Shown here: one piece after another, positions 25,830 to 34,510 of the stretch | Layout of the letters: each line of letters begins with the position of its first letter | Position numbering within the stretch: the first letter of the stretch is position 1 | Assembly: GCA_964404285.1 (NCBI GenBank) | Contig: CAYOJK010000011.1 | Coordinates: 1 to 64,000, forward strand | Source of the DNA: JBASEY01 sp964404285 | Lineage (GTDB): Bacteria; CSSED10-310 | Reading direction: 5' to 3' | DNA: 64,000 nt | The notes under the pieces: model-generated | What the model saw: the letters and a program-made list of their open reading frames with translations, nothing else | The model's database searches: none | Told to the model about the DNA's origin: nothing | Translations under genes and position numbers: made by a program

Positions 25830-26652
25830 AAATTCATTATTTCCTATTGAAAATATTATAGAGAAAAAGCTGTCTCTGACGGATTATCATATTCCGGATA
25901 AAATGCCCAAAATCGGTGTTCAACCGGTTGAGCCATTGGATGGCACTCGTGTGACGTTAGCGGGTGACCCTTTTCATTTCGGGGCATTTAAACCCGGTGA
26001 TGAGTTTGTTGTTTGCGATTATGATTTGCCTGGTGAAAATCTGACGCAGATTACCCGTGGTTATACGGATGGTCCGGTTTTATTTCAGGGAGTCTCGTGT
26101 ACTGAGATTATAACTCATGAACAGGATGCAAAGGGGCAACCACTGCAGTTGGTGCGTCGCTTGGTGACTAGAGGGCCGAGATTTGCTCGGATTATGATGG
26201 TTAGCTTACGAAGACCGGATGGAATGGGGTCGGTCGAAATAACCAGTCTGGAAATACCGCTGGTTTTGGAACAGCGTATCCGTTGGGAGGTTGTCCGGAC
26301 AACGGGAAAAGCTCAAAAAAGCGACACAAACAGCTCAGTCGAACGCATTGCCGGATTAGTGGACGTTTTTATTGGAAAAGAATCGTTTCGATGTATCCGC
26401 TGGCTCCGAACTCGCACAACCGGAATGGGATACCGGGAAGCAGAAGAGATTTTTGTCGATATTGGCAGCGGTTTGACTGTATTGATCAGAGGATTTGTTG
26501 GAGGTGATTATCCTCAAATCGGGGAATTTCAGCGAGCTCCCCAAGTGGAAATAATCGGCGAAATTTTTTATCTTCGATATGTTCGACGTGTGTTACGTCA
26601 AAGGGGGGATCATCCTCTATATGAACGAATTCAGATGTTAGCCAGGAGCTGA
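25816..26652 (+). CDS. Hypothetical protein, 278 aa
   Basis: A 278-residue protein of unknown family with a beta-rich look (GVQPVEPLDGTRVTLAGDP; GDEFVVCDYD; VEIIGEIFYLRYVRRVL). No signal peptide or membrane helix. The ATG at 25816 (or 25822) lies inside the preceding frame, whose stop is at 25827-25829, so it continues the coupled gene run. Good codon use over its whole length supports a real gene. The group 24568-26652 probably works as a unit, but nothing in it indicates a pathway. Confidence 0.65.
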   Translation: MNMAENSLFPIENIIEKKLSLTDYHIPDKMPKIGVQPVEPLDGTRVTLAGDPFHFGAFKPGDEFVVCDYDLPGENLTQITRGYTDGPVLFQGVSCTEIITHEQDAKGQPLQLVRRLVTRGPRFARIMMVSLRRPDGMGSVEITSLEIPLVLEQRIRWEVVRTTGKAQKSDTNSSVERIAGLVDVFIGKESFRCIRWLRTRTTGMGYREAEEIFVDIGSGLTVLIRGFVGGDYPQIGEFQRAPQVEIIGEIFYLRYVRRVLRQRGDHPLYERIQMLARS

Positions 26653-26707
26653 TGGAAGGCTGCCGGGTCGAAATGATTTTCTCAGCCAAGGTAATAAAGG
26701 CCTAAAC

Positions 26708-28459
26708 GTGTTCGGTTGGTGCGGAAAAATATTGCATATCGATTTAACCGACCGAGTTGTCGAAATCGAAGAACCTTCCCGCCGCAATTTAGAACGCTGG
26801 ATAGGGGGTAAGGGTTTAGCCGGATATTATTTGCGGCCTCACATCCAGCGATCCTATGATGAACCGCAGATGCCCTTGATTGTGATGACGGGCCCGTTGG
26901 TCAATACGCCGGCGCCGACTTCAGGCCGAGCTTGCATCGCATCCCGCTCACCGTTGACCGGTACAGTCGGCGATTGCAGTGTCGGTGGCTCACTTGGAAC
27001 ACAGATGAAAAAAGCCGGCTGGGACGGCATTGTTATCACTGGAAAAGCGAACGAAACCTGTGGAGTTGTCATACAGGACGATACATGCCGGATAGTGTCG
27101 GCCACGGACTTTCAGGGCTTGTCAACCGATACCGTTACAGAACGATTGCAACATACGGGAAGTGTGATGTGTATTGGGCCGGCTGCTGAAAATGGCGTTA
27201 TGTTTTCCAATATCGCGATCGATGGACATTATTTTGCTGGAAGAAATGGCATAGGCCTGGTAATGGCCGCTAAAAATCTTAAATATCTGACAATACAAGG
27301 CAAAGGCAAAACCCTAGTAGCCAACTCAAATGAATTGAAACTGGCCAGAGAAGACATTTTTCGCCTGATCGCATCATCTCCCATTCTTTTTGGGGAATTG
27401 GGGTTGAAAAATTATGGAACCGGAGCTTTATACGATTTAATGGACAGCCGGTATATGATGCCCACAGCGAATTTTAGAAAAACGCATTTCGAAGCTGCGA
27501 AGGACATGAACGCCTATGCCTATGTGAACCGATATGGTATCACCAGCAGCGGATGTCGAGGATGTCATATTTTGTGCAAAAAACGCACGAAAGATGGACG
27601 ATCGATACCTGAGTTTGAAACGATGTCGCATTTTTCGGCTCTATTGGAAAATAATGATATTGAATCTGTTCTGGAAGCCAATCGTTTATGTAATCAATTG
27701 GGTATGGACTCGATAAGCGCTGCGGTGACAGTGGCTTGTTACAGCGAAATTACGGGTAAACGGATTAGCGGGACCCGATTGATGGAATTGTTGGAACAGA
27801 TTGGCAGAGGTATAGGTGAAGGCGCTTTGCTGAAAGAGGGCAGCGCTGCTTATGCTGCCGGTGTCGGCAAACCTGGAGTATCTATGTCGGTCAAAAAGCA
27901 AGAGTTGTCGGCTTATGACCCGCGAGGCGCTTACGGGATGGCATTGGCGTATGCGACATCGACAAGAGGCGCTTGTCATCTGCGGGCATATCCGATTATG
28001 CATGAAATCCTGCGCAAACCTGTTGCTACCGACCGTTTTTCGTTCAGCGGCAAGGCGCGAATCGTCAAAATCGCTGAAGATATCAACGCCGTCGTGGATT
28101 CATTGACGGCTTGTAAATTCGTTTTTTTGAGTGCGTCGTTGGAAGAATATGCACGTGCTTATACGGCCGTGACAGGAGTTACGACTTCAGCTCAGGAATT
28201 GCTGGCCTGTGGTGAGCGGATTTATTACCATGATCGTATCATGAATGCGCTGAATGGATTTGATTCGGAAGCGGATGATCTTCCCATGCGTTTTTTTACC
28301 GAGAAAGGAACGGATGGGCCTGGGTTTCGGGTGCCTCCATTGAGCCGAAAAGATTTTCTTGAAACCCGATCGAAGTATTACCGGATACGAGGATTGGACG
28401 AAAAAGGCAGGCCGACGGCGGAAACAGCGAAGAAGCTGGGATTGGAATGGGAAGGATAG
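26708..28459 (+). CDS. Aldehyde:ferredoxin oxidoreductase family protein
   Basis: A 583-residue member of the tungsten (or molybdenum) pterin AOR family, which oxidises aldehydes to acids with ferredoxin as acceptor. N-terminal domain 1 is typical (LIVMTGPLVNTPAPTSGRACIASRSPLTG). The 4Fe-4S ligands are Cys 283, 286 and 290 (CRGCHILCKK), with a fourth in SLTACKF near residue 472. The start is GTG 26708. Family members also include subgroups that reduce benzoyl-CoA or act on other substrates, so the aldehyde is not certain. It is followed by a class II aldolase-family gene. Amino-acid fermentation commonly yields aldehydes for such enzymes. Confidence 0.9.
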   Translation: MFGWCGKILHIDLTDRVVEIEEPSRRNLERWIGGKGLAGYYLRPHIQRSYDEPQMPLIVMTGPLVNTPAPTSGRACIASRSPLTGTVGDCSVGGSLGTQMKKAGWDGIVITGKANETCGVVIQDDTCRIVSATDFQGLSTDTVTERLQHTGSVMCIGPAAENGVMFSNIAIDGHYFAGRNGIGLVMAAKNLKYLTIQGKGKTLVANSNELKLAREDIFRLIASSPILFGELGLKNYGTGALYDLMDSRYMMPTANFRKTHFEAAKDMNAYAYVNRYGITSSGCRGCHILCKKRTKDGRSIPEFETMSHFSALLENNDIESVLEANRLCNQLGMDSISAAVTVACYSEITGKRISGTRLMELLEQIGRGIGEGALLKEGSAAYAAGVGKPGVSMSVKKQELSAYDPRGAYGMALAYATSTRGACHLRAYPIMHEILRKPVATDRFSFSGKARIVKIAEDINAVVDSLTACKFVFLSASLEEYARAYTAVTGVTTSAQELLACGERIYYHDRIMNALNGFDSEADDLPMRFFTEKGTDGPGFRVPPLSRKDFLETRSKYYRIRGLDEKGRPTAETAKKLGLEWEG

Positions 28460-28530
28460 TGATCAGGCGAATTTTTTCGCATATTGAAAGCGTTAAATGT
28501 GTGTTCCGGCGTGTAAGGGGATAGTCAGGG

Positions 28531-29700
28531 ATGGAACATCTTATACAAAAATATGCCGATAAATTGGTTCAGGTGGGGTTGTGTAATCCCGGTGAACCGT
28601 TGATCGGGTTTCTGGATGCGGATGTTACTTGGAATCGAGATGACGCGCTTCAACCGGAGCTCCTAAAAGTTTTTGATCATATCACGATGAACTCGATCCT
28701 GGTGGCTCAACCGGCGGAACCCTATCGAACCATGTTGGATTATCTGGCGCAATCAGGTGAAACGGCGATTTATCCGAAAGATGGCGAAACGCGGTTGTTC
28801 ATGCATGATTTACCGATTGGACAATCTTTGGATACCGGCACAATTGTGCAGGCTCTGAAACATAGAAAATCACTGCTGGTTCCAGGGCAGGGGATTGTCA
28901 CTTTTGGCACGGTCAGCCCGGAACAAGCATTTATCGTCTATAGCTCTGTTTGTTTCGCATTGTTCGTCAAGTTTTTTTCTGACTACCTTCGTGAACTTAA
29001 GCGTGGGACTGTATCTGATAATTATCACCGGGCGTTTCACGATGTGATGAAAACGATGCCTAAAACTATCGACTATCCACCGGCGGATTTGATCAAAGGT
29101 CCCTTTAAAAATGAGGAAACCGTGATTGCCGCCATCATTGAAGCCGGTAAGAAAACTGTTGACTACGGTTTGGTAGACTCCTTTTTTGGAAATATTTCGT
29201 ATTATTGGAATGACACGATTTATATTTCGCAGACCAGCAGTTCGCTGGATGAGCTTGGCAGTTGTATCGATCCGTGCCCGATCGACGGCTCGTCATGTGC
29301 CGGCGTCACAGCATCGAGTGAGTTGACGGCTCATCGTGAAATCTATCTTCGTCGAAAGATCAAAAGTATTTTGCATGGTCACCCGAAATTCTCGGTCATC
29401 ATGTCGATGGATTGTGATGAGTTGGATTGTGAATACGAAGGCGAATGCCACCGACGCTGCCCTCGAACACGGTTTATCAATGGTGTCCCGATTGTGCCGG
29501 GTGAGGTCGGCACGGGGCCGTTCGGTTTATGCAATACGTTGCCGAAAGCGATGGAAGAAGCCGACGGCGTCATCGTGTATGGGCACGGTGTATTTACGGT
29601 TGGTGAGCAGGATTATACCGACGCATTTAGAAAATTGGTTCAAATCGAAAGCGATTGTAGGAAAACCTATTTTGAGCAGATCGATCAAGAGATTTTATAG
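28531..29700 (+). CDS. Class II aldolase/adducin-family protein, two-domain
   Basis: A 389-residue protein. The C-terminal half (from about 185) is a class II aldolase/adducin domain with the metal-binding HGHP motif and a late YGHGVF histidine. It has a Cys-rich insert, CDELDCEYEGECHRRC, not usual in the family. The N-terminal half (GQGIVTFGTVSPEQAFIVYSS) looks like a second, degenerate copy. Family enzymes cleave or epimerise sugar phosphates such as fuculose- or ribulose-phosphate. The gene lies 71 bases after the AOR-family gene; an aldehyde-producing role is possible but inferred. Confidence 0.8.
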   Translation: MEHLIQKYADKLVQVGLCNPGEPLIGFLDADVTWNRDDALQPELLKVFDHITMNSILVAQPAEPYRTMLDYLAQSGETAIYPKDGETRLFMHDLPIGQSLDTGTIVQALKHRKSLLVPGQGIVTFGTVSPEQAFIVYSSVCFALFVKFFSDYLRELKRGTVSDNYHRAFHDVMKTMPKTIDYPPADLIKGPFKNEETVIAAIIEAGKKTVDYGLVDSFFGNISYYWNDTIYISQTSSSLDELGSCIDPCPIDGSSCAGVTASSELTAHREIYLRRKIKSILHGHPKFSVIMSMDCDELDCEYEGECHRRCPRTRFINGVPIVPGEVGTGPFGLCNTLPKAMEEADGVIVYGHGVFTVGEQDYTDAFRKLVQIESDCRKTYFEQIDQEIL

Positions 29701-29866
29701 CTGAAATCATATAGTTTAGATCGTTTGCTTTGTTTGTTATAAAAACGATAAAAATTATTTTGTTCTAATTAATAATCTAAATATTTTATTTGTAAAAAAT
29801 TCAAATATTTGATACCTAGCCACTGGGGTTTTGTTTTCTTTATTAAGTGAAAGGGTTTTATTAATT
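29701..29866. other. AT-rich intergenic stretch
   Basis: About 165 very AT-rich bases before the next gene. This is a likely promoter region, but no clear -35/-10 pair or hairpin stands out. Confidence 0.3.
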
Positions 29867-31450
29867 ATGAGACGATCAGTTTTGACAAGATGGTTGCAGG
29901 TACTGATAACGATCTTTTTTACTCAGCATGCTTTAGCGGCAATGGTCGATGGCCATGCGTATAAATATGGACAGTCCGTTCATTCGGATATCACGATTCA
30001 ACTTGAATCGCTGCCCGGTGTGCCGACGATGGGTTTTTTGGGTGCGGTGTTGCTGCTGGCCGGATTGAGTCTGTTTTTGTTCAGAAAACGGAACCGAACG
30101 GTATCAACCATAGGTGTTGTGCTGGCGATTGCCGGGTTGAGTTGCATCAGTTATGCGTTTGCGACGTATACGACTCAGACGAGTTCTGATGGGTCTTACA
30201 GCTTGAACAATGTGGACCCGGGGAATTATCGGTTGGATGCGTCTGCTCCTGGATATTACCCGGAATATCTGGTTCCGGTCACAATTGTTGACGGCACGAA
30301 TGCGATTCAGGATATCACGTTGTACCCGATGGAGACGCCGACGCCGATTCCACCGACCAGCACACCGACCCCAACGAATACCTCCACAAACACGCCGACC
30401 CAGACGCCAACGAATACTCCAACGCATACGCCGACGCCGAACCCGCCGACCAATACGCCGATCCCACCGACTAACACACCGGTTCCGCCAACCAATACAC
30501 CTATTCCGCCGACTAACACACCAATCCCGCCAACGAATACTCCAACGCATACGCCGACGCAGCCTCCGACCCGAACACCTGCTCCGACACCCCCGAATTT
30601 GTATGAAGTCGATCCGATTGTCGGGTATTTGATTCGAGTCGATGCTGGCGCATTCATGCAGGGGTCGCCGTCAAGTGAGCCTTGTCGTGGAGGAGAAAAC
30701 CAATTTCATCATACGTTGACGCGCAATATAGCGGTTATGCAGACGGAATTGACGCGGGAGATGTGGGCGGCGTTGAAAGCTACACAGAGTTCGTTGATCG
30801 ATGATCCCAGCAGGTTAGATATCAGTCCGACGATGTATCACCCCGTACAACAAGTCTCATGGCAGGAAGCCATTTTATTTGCGAACCTGTTGTCACTACA
30901 AAGAGGTTTAACCCGGTGTTATTACACCAATTCATCTTTTACGACACCCATCACGGCAGCTAACTACGAAGGAGGTTCGTATCACTGCAATTTCAATGCG
31001 AACGGATTCCGATTACCGTTTGAAGGGGAATGGGAGTACTTTGCCCGAGCCGGGACGACAGGACCATTTTCTTTTACTTTGTCAAATTATAACAGTGGCA
31101 ATTGTTCTTCATGTGTCGCGGGAGTATTTCCGGCGCTTGGTCAGCACAGTGTGTATTGTGCCAATAGTGGTAATATGGCTTCCCAGGTCGGTCTAAAACT
31201 TCCGAATCCGTGGCACTTTTACGATATCCACGGTAACGTATACGAATGGTGTTGGGACAAGAATGGCGCTTATCCAACCGGCTCTCATACCGACTATACC
31301 GGAGTGACGACCACTACAAATTTCCGGGTAATTAGAGGTGGGTATTGGTTAGGTGAGCCAAGGGCATGCCGATCAGCTCATAGAAGCATGTCAACACTAG
31401 GTTATCATGGCCGGGACATTGGTGTGCGCTTTGTCAGAACGATCAATTAA
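29867..31450 (+). CDS. Surface protein with internal IPTL-like segment, PT linker and sulfatase-modifying-factor domain
   Basis: A 527-residue exported protein, started at ATG 29867 (MRRSVLTRW), with a signal peptide ending near HALA. Residues about 25-45 and 105-140 look like the two halves of a carboxypeptidase-regulatory-type beta-sandwich (SDGSYSLNNVDPGNYRLDAS). They are split by PTMGFLGAVLLLAGLSLFLF then RKRNR and a second membrane helix, resembling an IPTL/PEP-CTERM sorting signal in the middle of the chain. A PT linker (about 155-243) precedes a C-terminal formylglycine-generating-enzyme-like domain (FRLPFEGEWEYFARAG; GNVYEWCWD; GRDIGVRFVRT). Such domains often bind or modify partners; an enzymatic role is uncertain. 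Confidence 0.8.
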   Translation: MRRSVLTRWLQVLITIFFTQHALAAMVDGHAYKYGQSVHSDITIQLESLPGVPTMGFLGAVLLLAGLSLFLFRKRNRTVSTIGVVLAIAGLSCISYAFATYTTQTSSDGSYSLNNVDPGNYRLDASAPGYYPEYLVPVTIVDGTNAIQDITLYPMETPTPIPPTSTPTPTNTSTNTPTQTPTNTPTHTPTPNPPTNTPIPPTNTPVPPTNTPIPPTNTPIPPTNTPTHTPTQPPTRTPAPTPPNLYEVDPIVGYLIRVDAGAFMQGSPSSEPCRGGENQFHHTLTRNIAVMQTELTREMWAALKATQSSLIDDPSRLDISPTMYHPVQQVSWQEAILFANLLSLQRGLTRCYYTNSSFTTPITAANYEGGSYHCNFNANGFRLPFEGEWEYFARAGTTGPFSFTLSNYNSGNCSSCVAGVFPALGQHSVYCANSGNMASQVGLKLPNPWHFYDIHGNVYEWCWDKNGAYPTGSHTDYTGVTTTTNFRVIRGGYWLGEPRACRSAHRSMSTLGYHGRDIGVRFVRTIN

Positions 31451-31494
31451 AAGCTCGATGGGAAAGAAAACTTTCTAAAAGCTGTTGATCTATC

Positions 31495-32028
31495 TCATTG
31501 ATTAGGCTGAACATCCGGTTGAAACATCATCAAATTCATCGTGATATCGATGTGAGTACTGTGTGATCGAATTCGTGTCATCTGAAGGGAGATAACCATA
31601 AAGCGAGGGGCGCTGTCCTCGATGGCATTCAATAGGGATACCAAGCGATTGCCGGGAACCGGGGACAACCGCAGCCGAATCGGCCAACCGGTGACGTCGC
31701 TGCTTTTAATTGGGGTTCCAGGAGTGATATCCATGACCGATCGAAGCAGGCCTGTTTCTGCAAGTTTATCATTTAAAATATCCAGAACGTCTGCATCAGC
31801 AGGAAGATGATATCTGTCGAGAGCCTGCTTGGCGATGACCACCGATCGACTGTCGGAAAATCGAACCAATCGGTTTTGCAGGCGGATTTTCTCGGCACGA
31901 AGCGAAACCAGGTGGGTTCCGATAAAAATGAGACCTATACATGCAATTCCAATCAGGATATCGAACCCTATGCGTAAACGGCTGGTTTTATTACGTGTTT
32001 GGCCGAATGGTGAAACTCTGTTGATCAT
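31495..32028 (-). CDS. gspM: Type II secretion protein GspM-like
   Basis: A 177-residue bitopic inner-membrane protein, last of the secretion operon. It has a short cytoplasmic N-terminus, one membrane helix (IGFDILIGIACIGLIFIGTHL, about 19-39), a coiled segment and a small alpha/beta periplasmic domain. This is the GspM/PilO architecture, which pairs with GspL to link the assembly platform to the ATPase. Sequence similarity is weak; the call rests on architecture and on its place right after gspL with an ATGA overlap. Confidence 0.75.
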   Translation of the reverse strand: MINRVSPFGQTRNKTSRLRIGFDILIGIACIGLIFIGTHLVSLRAEKIRLQNRLVRFSDSRSVVIAKQALDRYHLPADADVLDILNDKLAETGLLRSVMDITPGTPIKSSDVTGWPIRLRLSPVPGNRLVSLLNAIEDSAPRFMVISLQMTRIRSHSTHIDITMNLMMFQPDVQPNQ

Positions 32029-33410
32029 CGTGGTTCACCCCACACAATTTCCAGTTGAAAAGCAGGCTGGTCGGAAAGGTCTCGATGTGTGATCGGGGAC
32101 CGTACGGTGGCGCCTTTGTCGGAAAAATACCGGGTCAAATCCCTGCTGAACCCATTGATGCCGGCTAAATCAGAACCCAAACCCTGGATGTCGATCCGAT
32201 TGTGAACGACTTTGATATCGTTCAAGATCAATCCATATCGGACGGCCGATTCGGCGATAACTGACAAATGTGTATGATTGCGGTAACCATCGATAGATAG
32301 AGGATGATGAGTGATCCCGGGAAGCTCGACTTTGGGTTGTTCCAGCGATGTTTCTTGAGCAGCGACTTTCAACAGGCGCACCGTTGACGTTTCCGTCATC
32401 ATTATTGCCGTCAGCCATGTCAGCAAACTCAGTAAACAGAACAAACCGGCGCTTCGAACCAGCAAAGCCGACCGGCGTGTGACCGAAACACCTCCGCCTG
32501 TTGAACGATCATGCGTATCCTTGAGCAAGGATTTTGTTCCTTTCGTCATCCAAGCAATAGCCGCACCGGCAGCGACCGCCCAATGCGATGGTGGTAATTC
32601 AGCATTGTTTGGAGCTGTGTCATTTATCGCCGATAGCTTTTTATCGTTGCCATTCGGCTTGGCCGATAGTGTCGATGGTGGTGACCATTCATCAACGGAA
32701 ATTTTGGGTAACTGTTGAGTGATTAAAGGCAAATCTTGTGATGATCCTATCCAGACAATGCTGGATGGCGACCAGCCGGGATAAGTGGTGTCAAGAACCT
32801 TGAACGCGGCATCGATTGCGGTCGGGAGATCGCCGGCCCGGCAGTACACCGTGCGGCAATAGTAAACAGTTCCGTCGATTAGGGCAGCCAGTGTATAAGC
32901 GGGTGGTCGTGCATGAATATAAAATGCATCTGAATTTTTGGCTGTTGACTGTAAAGCGGCAAGGCTTTGAAGCAGCGAAACAGCGCCCGGGCAGGCGGCA
33001 TCGATCGTCTTCAGGTGATTGATAGCATGGATTGTACGCTTCACATCTCCGGTATCCGCTGCCAGGATGTTGTCGATATCGAACCATGTGTGACCGCCGG
33101 TTTCGATCAATGGTTTTATTGCATCGTGAAAGTGATTCACTGTTTCCGCTGTTACTGTATTGGTTTTCGTTTTGGAGCAAACAGCCGGATAGGCGACAGG
33201 TATGATGGGGGTTTTTGAAGGGAATTGTTTTGCGATTCGGTTTAACAGATCAGCGTCTGTTTCATTAGGCCTACGTGCAAAGTGATATATGTTGTCGACA
33301 ACAAATCTTTCCGGGCCGAACAGACCGGACGATGACATACTGACCGCGGTGATACCGGAATCGGTGATGTCCAGTCCAATGGCGGATTCTGTGAACCATG
33401 TTTTGATCAT
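32025..33410 (-). CDS. gspL: Type II secretion protein GspL-like
   Basis: A 461-residue protein with an N-terminal actin-like (ASKHA) cytoplasmic domain (AIGLDITDSGITAVSMSSSG), a membrane helix near 325-345 (LLVRSAGLFCLLSLLTWLTA) and a periplasmic ferredoxin-like domain. This is the GspL layout; GspL recruits the GspE ATPase. The frame opens at 33461, but ATG 33410 forms an ATGA overlap with gspK and has GGTGG upstream. It is coupled to gspM in the same way. Confidence 0.82.
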   Translation of the reverse strand: MIKTWFTESAIGLDITDSGITAVSMSSSGLFGPERFVVDNIYHFARRPNETDADLLNRIAKQFPSKTPIIPVAYPAVCSKTKTNTVTAETVNHFHDAIKPLIETGGHTWFDIDNILAADTGDVKRTIHAINHLKTIDAACPGAVSLLQSLAALQSTAKNSDAFYIHARPPAYTLAALIDGTVYYCRTVYCRAGDLPTAIDAAFKVLDTTYPGWSPSSIVWIGSSQDLPLITQQLPKISVDEWSPPSTLSAKPNGNDKKLSAINDTAPNNAELPPSHWAVAAGAAIAWMTKGTKSLLKDTHDRSTGGGVSVTRRSALLVRSAGLFCLLSLLTWLTAIMMTETSTVRLLKVAAQETSLEQPKVELPGITHHPLSIDGYRNHTHLSVIAESAVRYGLILNDIKVVHNRIDIQGLGSDLAGINGFSRDLTRYFSDKGATVRSPITHRDLSDQPAFQLEIVWGEPR

Positions 33411-34510
33411 GACCACCACACTTTGTATCGCAACACGGTGACGTCCGTGTGTCGTCGCCATATTACCGTTTCGGCATGGCAGGTGACAAATGAGCCGGTT
33501 GCCTCGGCAATGATTGTGAAAAACGAAGATTTTACATCCACGACGGATGTCAGTCCTCTGAAGAGGTTTGATGCATCCGGTATTTCAAAAATCGATGTCA
33601 GTGGAGCCTGGTTGCGTTGACGTGTCACTGCCTGCTCCAGGGAAGGACCGCCTAGCGCCCTTAAAAGTTCTGATGAGGCTGTATTGATATTGATGTGACC
33701 GGAACTGAAGGGAGTAAAAAGACTTTCAAGTTGTTCTTGATTCAAAAATTTTTTTTGGCGATTTTGGTTTGAAAGATCGATATTGAACCCCTGAGTATCG
33801 ATATCTAGGAAATGCTTTAATGTGTTGTGTGTAATCGGCTTAAACCCAAGGGTTTCATGACGCACCTGGATAAAATTTTTCCATCGATCGCCCAGATTGG
33901 GAATATCCGGCAGCAAAGATGCCGCCGCCGTGATCAGTGGCGCGTTCAACTCACCTGACGGCAATAGCAGGTGATTCAGGCTGATGGCTGCCTGGTCATC
34001 CTTGACTGTTACCAAGACACGGGTGGCATTCAGATCAAATTGAAGATTTTGTGTCCAAGTATCTCCCGGTCCGTCCCAGGGTGTTTGGTCGATTTGAAGT
34101 AAAAACTTGCCGGCATCGATACCCGACAATGCGGCATGACGCGCTTGAATTCGTTCGGCATAAAACGTGCTTTGCTTCCGGCGATCCAGAGCAACTTGAC
34201 CGGCGGCAAGGGCAAGGGATGTCAGCGCGGTCAATAGAACCATCACGACGACGATACTGAAGCCGGAATCGCTGGACGCTTTATAGCCTGATTTCGAGTC
34301 TATAATATATGGATGTCTAATATGCTGATGTCTGTTAGCAAAAACGCGCGCATTCATTTTTGGAAGTCTGTCTAATTTTTGCGTCATAAAAAACGAGGGT
34401 ATTTTAATCGAATACTTTGTCAATAAAGTATTATTTGCCGTTTTTGGAAGTCTGTCCCCCAAAAATCGCGTCATCGAATTTAGAAGTCTGTCCCCTAATA
34501 ACCGAGTCAT
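33407..34510 (-). CDS. gspK: Type II secretion minor pseudopilin GspK-like with repeat-derived N-terminus
   Basis: A 367-residue protein. GspK caps the pseudopilus tip. The prepilin signal appears only at about residue 80: SSDSG then FSIVVVMVLLTALTSLALA, lacking Glu at position 5 as GspK does. The later region (FSSGHININTASSELLRALGG) is the helix-hairpin-helix-like GspK segment. Residues 1-51 are three imperfect copies of an MTR..LGDRLPK unit, encoded by the GGGGACAGACTTCC repeat. The ATGA overlap with gspJ supports ATG 34510; ATG 34357, just after the repeats, is the alternative. Leaders are usually under 30 residues, so the repeats appear to have been inserted here. Confidence 0.82.
   Translation of the reverse strand: MTRLLGDRLLNSMTRFLGDRLPKTANNTLLTKYSIKIPSFFMTQKLDRLPKMNARVFANRHQHIRHPYIIDSKSGYKASSDSGFSIVVVMVLLTALTSLALAAGQVALDRRKQSTFYAERIQARHAALSGIDAGKFLLQIDQTPWDGPGDTWTQNLQFDLNATRVLVTVKDDQAAISLNHLLLPSGELNAPLITAAASLLPDIPNLGDRWKNFIQVRHETLGFKPITHNTLKHFLDIDTQGFNIDLSNQNRQKKFLNQEQLESLFTPFSSGHININTASSELLRALGGPSLEQAVTRQRNQAPLTSIFEIPDASNLFRGLTSVVDVKSSFFTIIAEATGSFVTCHAETVIWRRHTDVTVLRYKVWWS
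34357..34496. repeat. Three GGAAGTCTGTC repeat copies inside the 5' part of gspK
   Basis: Copies of the dispersed repeat lie at about 34357-34373, 34441-34459 and 34479-34495, the same family as at 57-132 and 359-372. Each is followed (plus strand) by a GTCAT that gives an ATGAC on the minus strand, so each copy encodes MT..(L)GDRLP in the gspK frame. An 8-bp dyad, AATACTTT/AAAGTATT (34411-34418 and 34425-34432), lies between copies. Confidence 0.8.

Noticed and set aside
30104..30657. Long minus-strand frames rich in Gly-Val or Arg opposite the PT linker
   Set aside because: They are antisense to a Pro-Thr repeat coding region; the composition is fully explained by the linker. The same applies to the minus frame at 14559-14864.
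34411..34432. Dyad with TTGACA on the minus strand inside gspK as an internal promoter
   Set aside because: No -10 at acceptable spacing; the operon is translationally coupled through this point.
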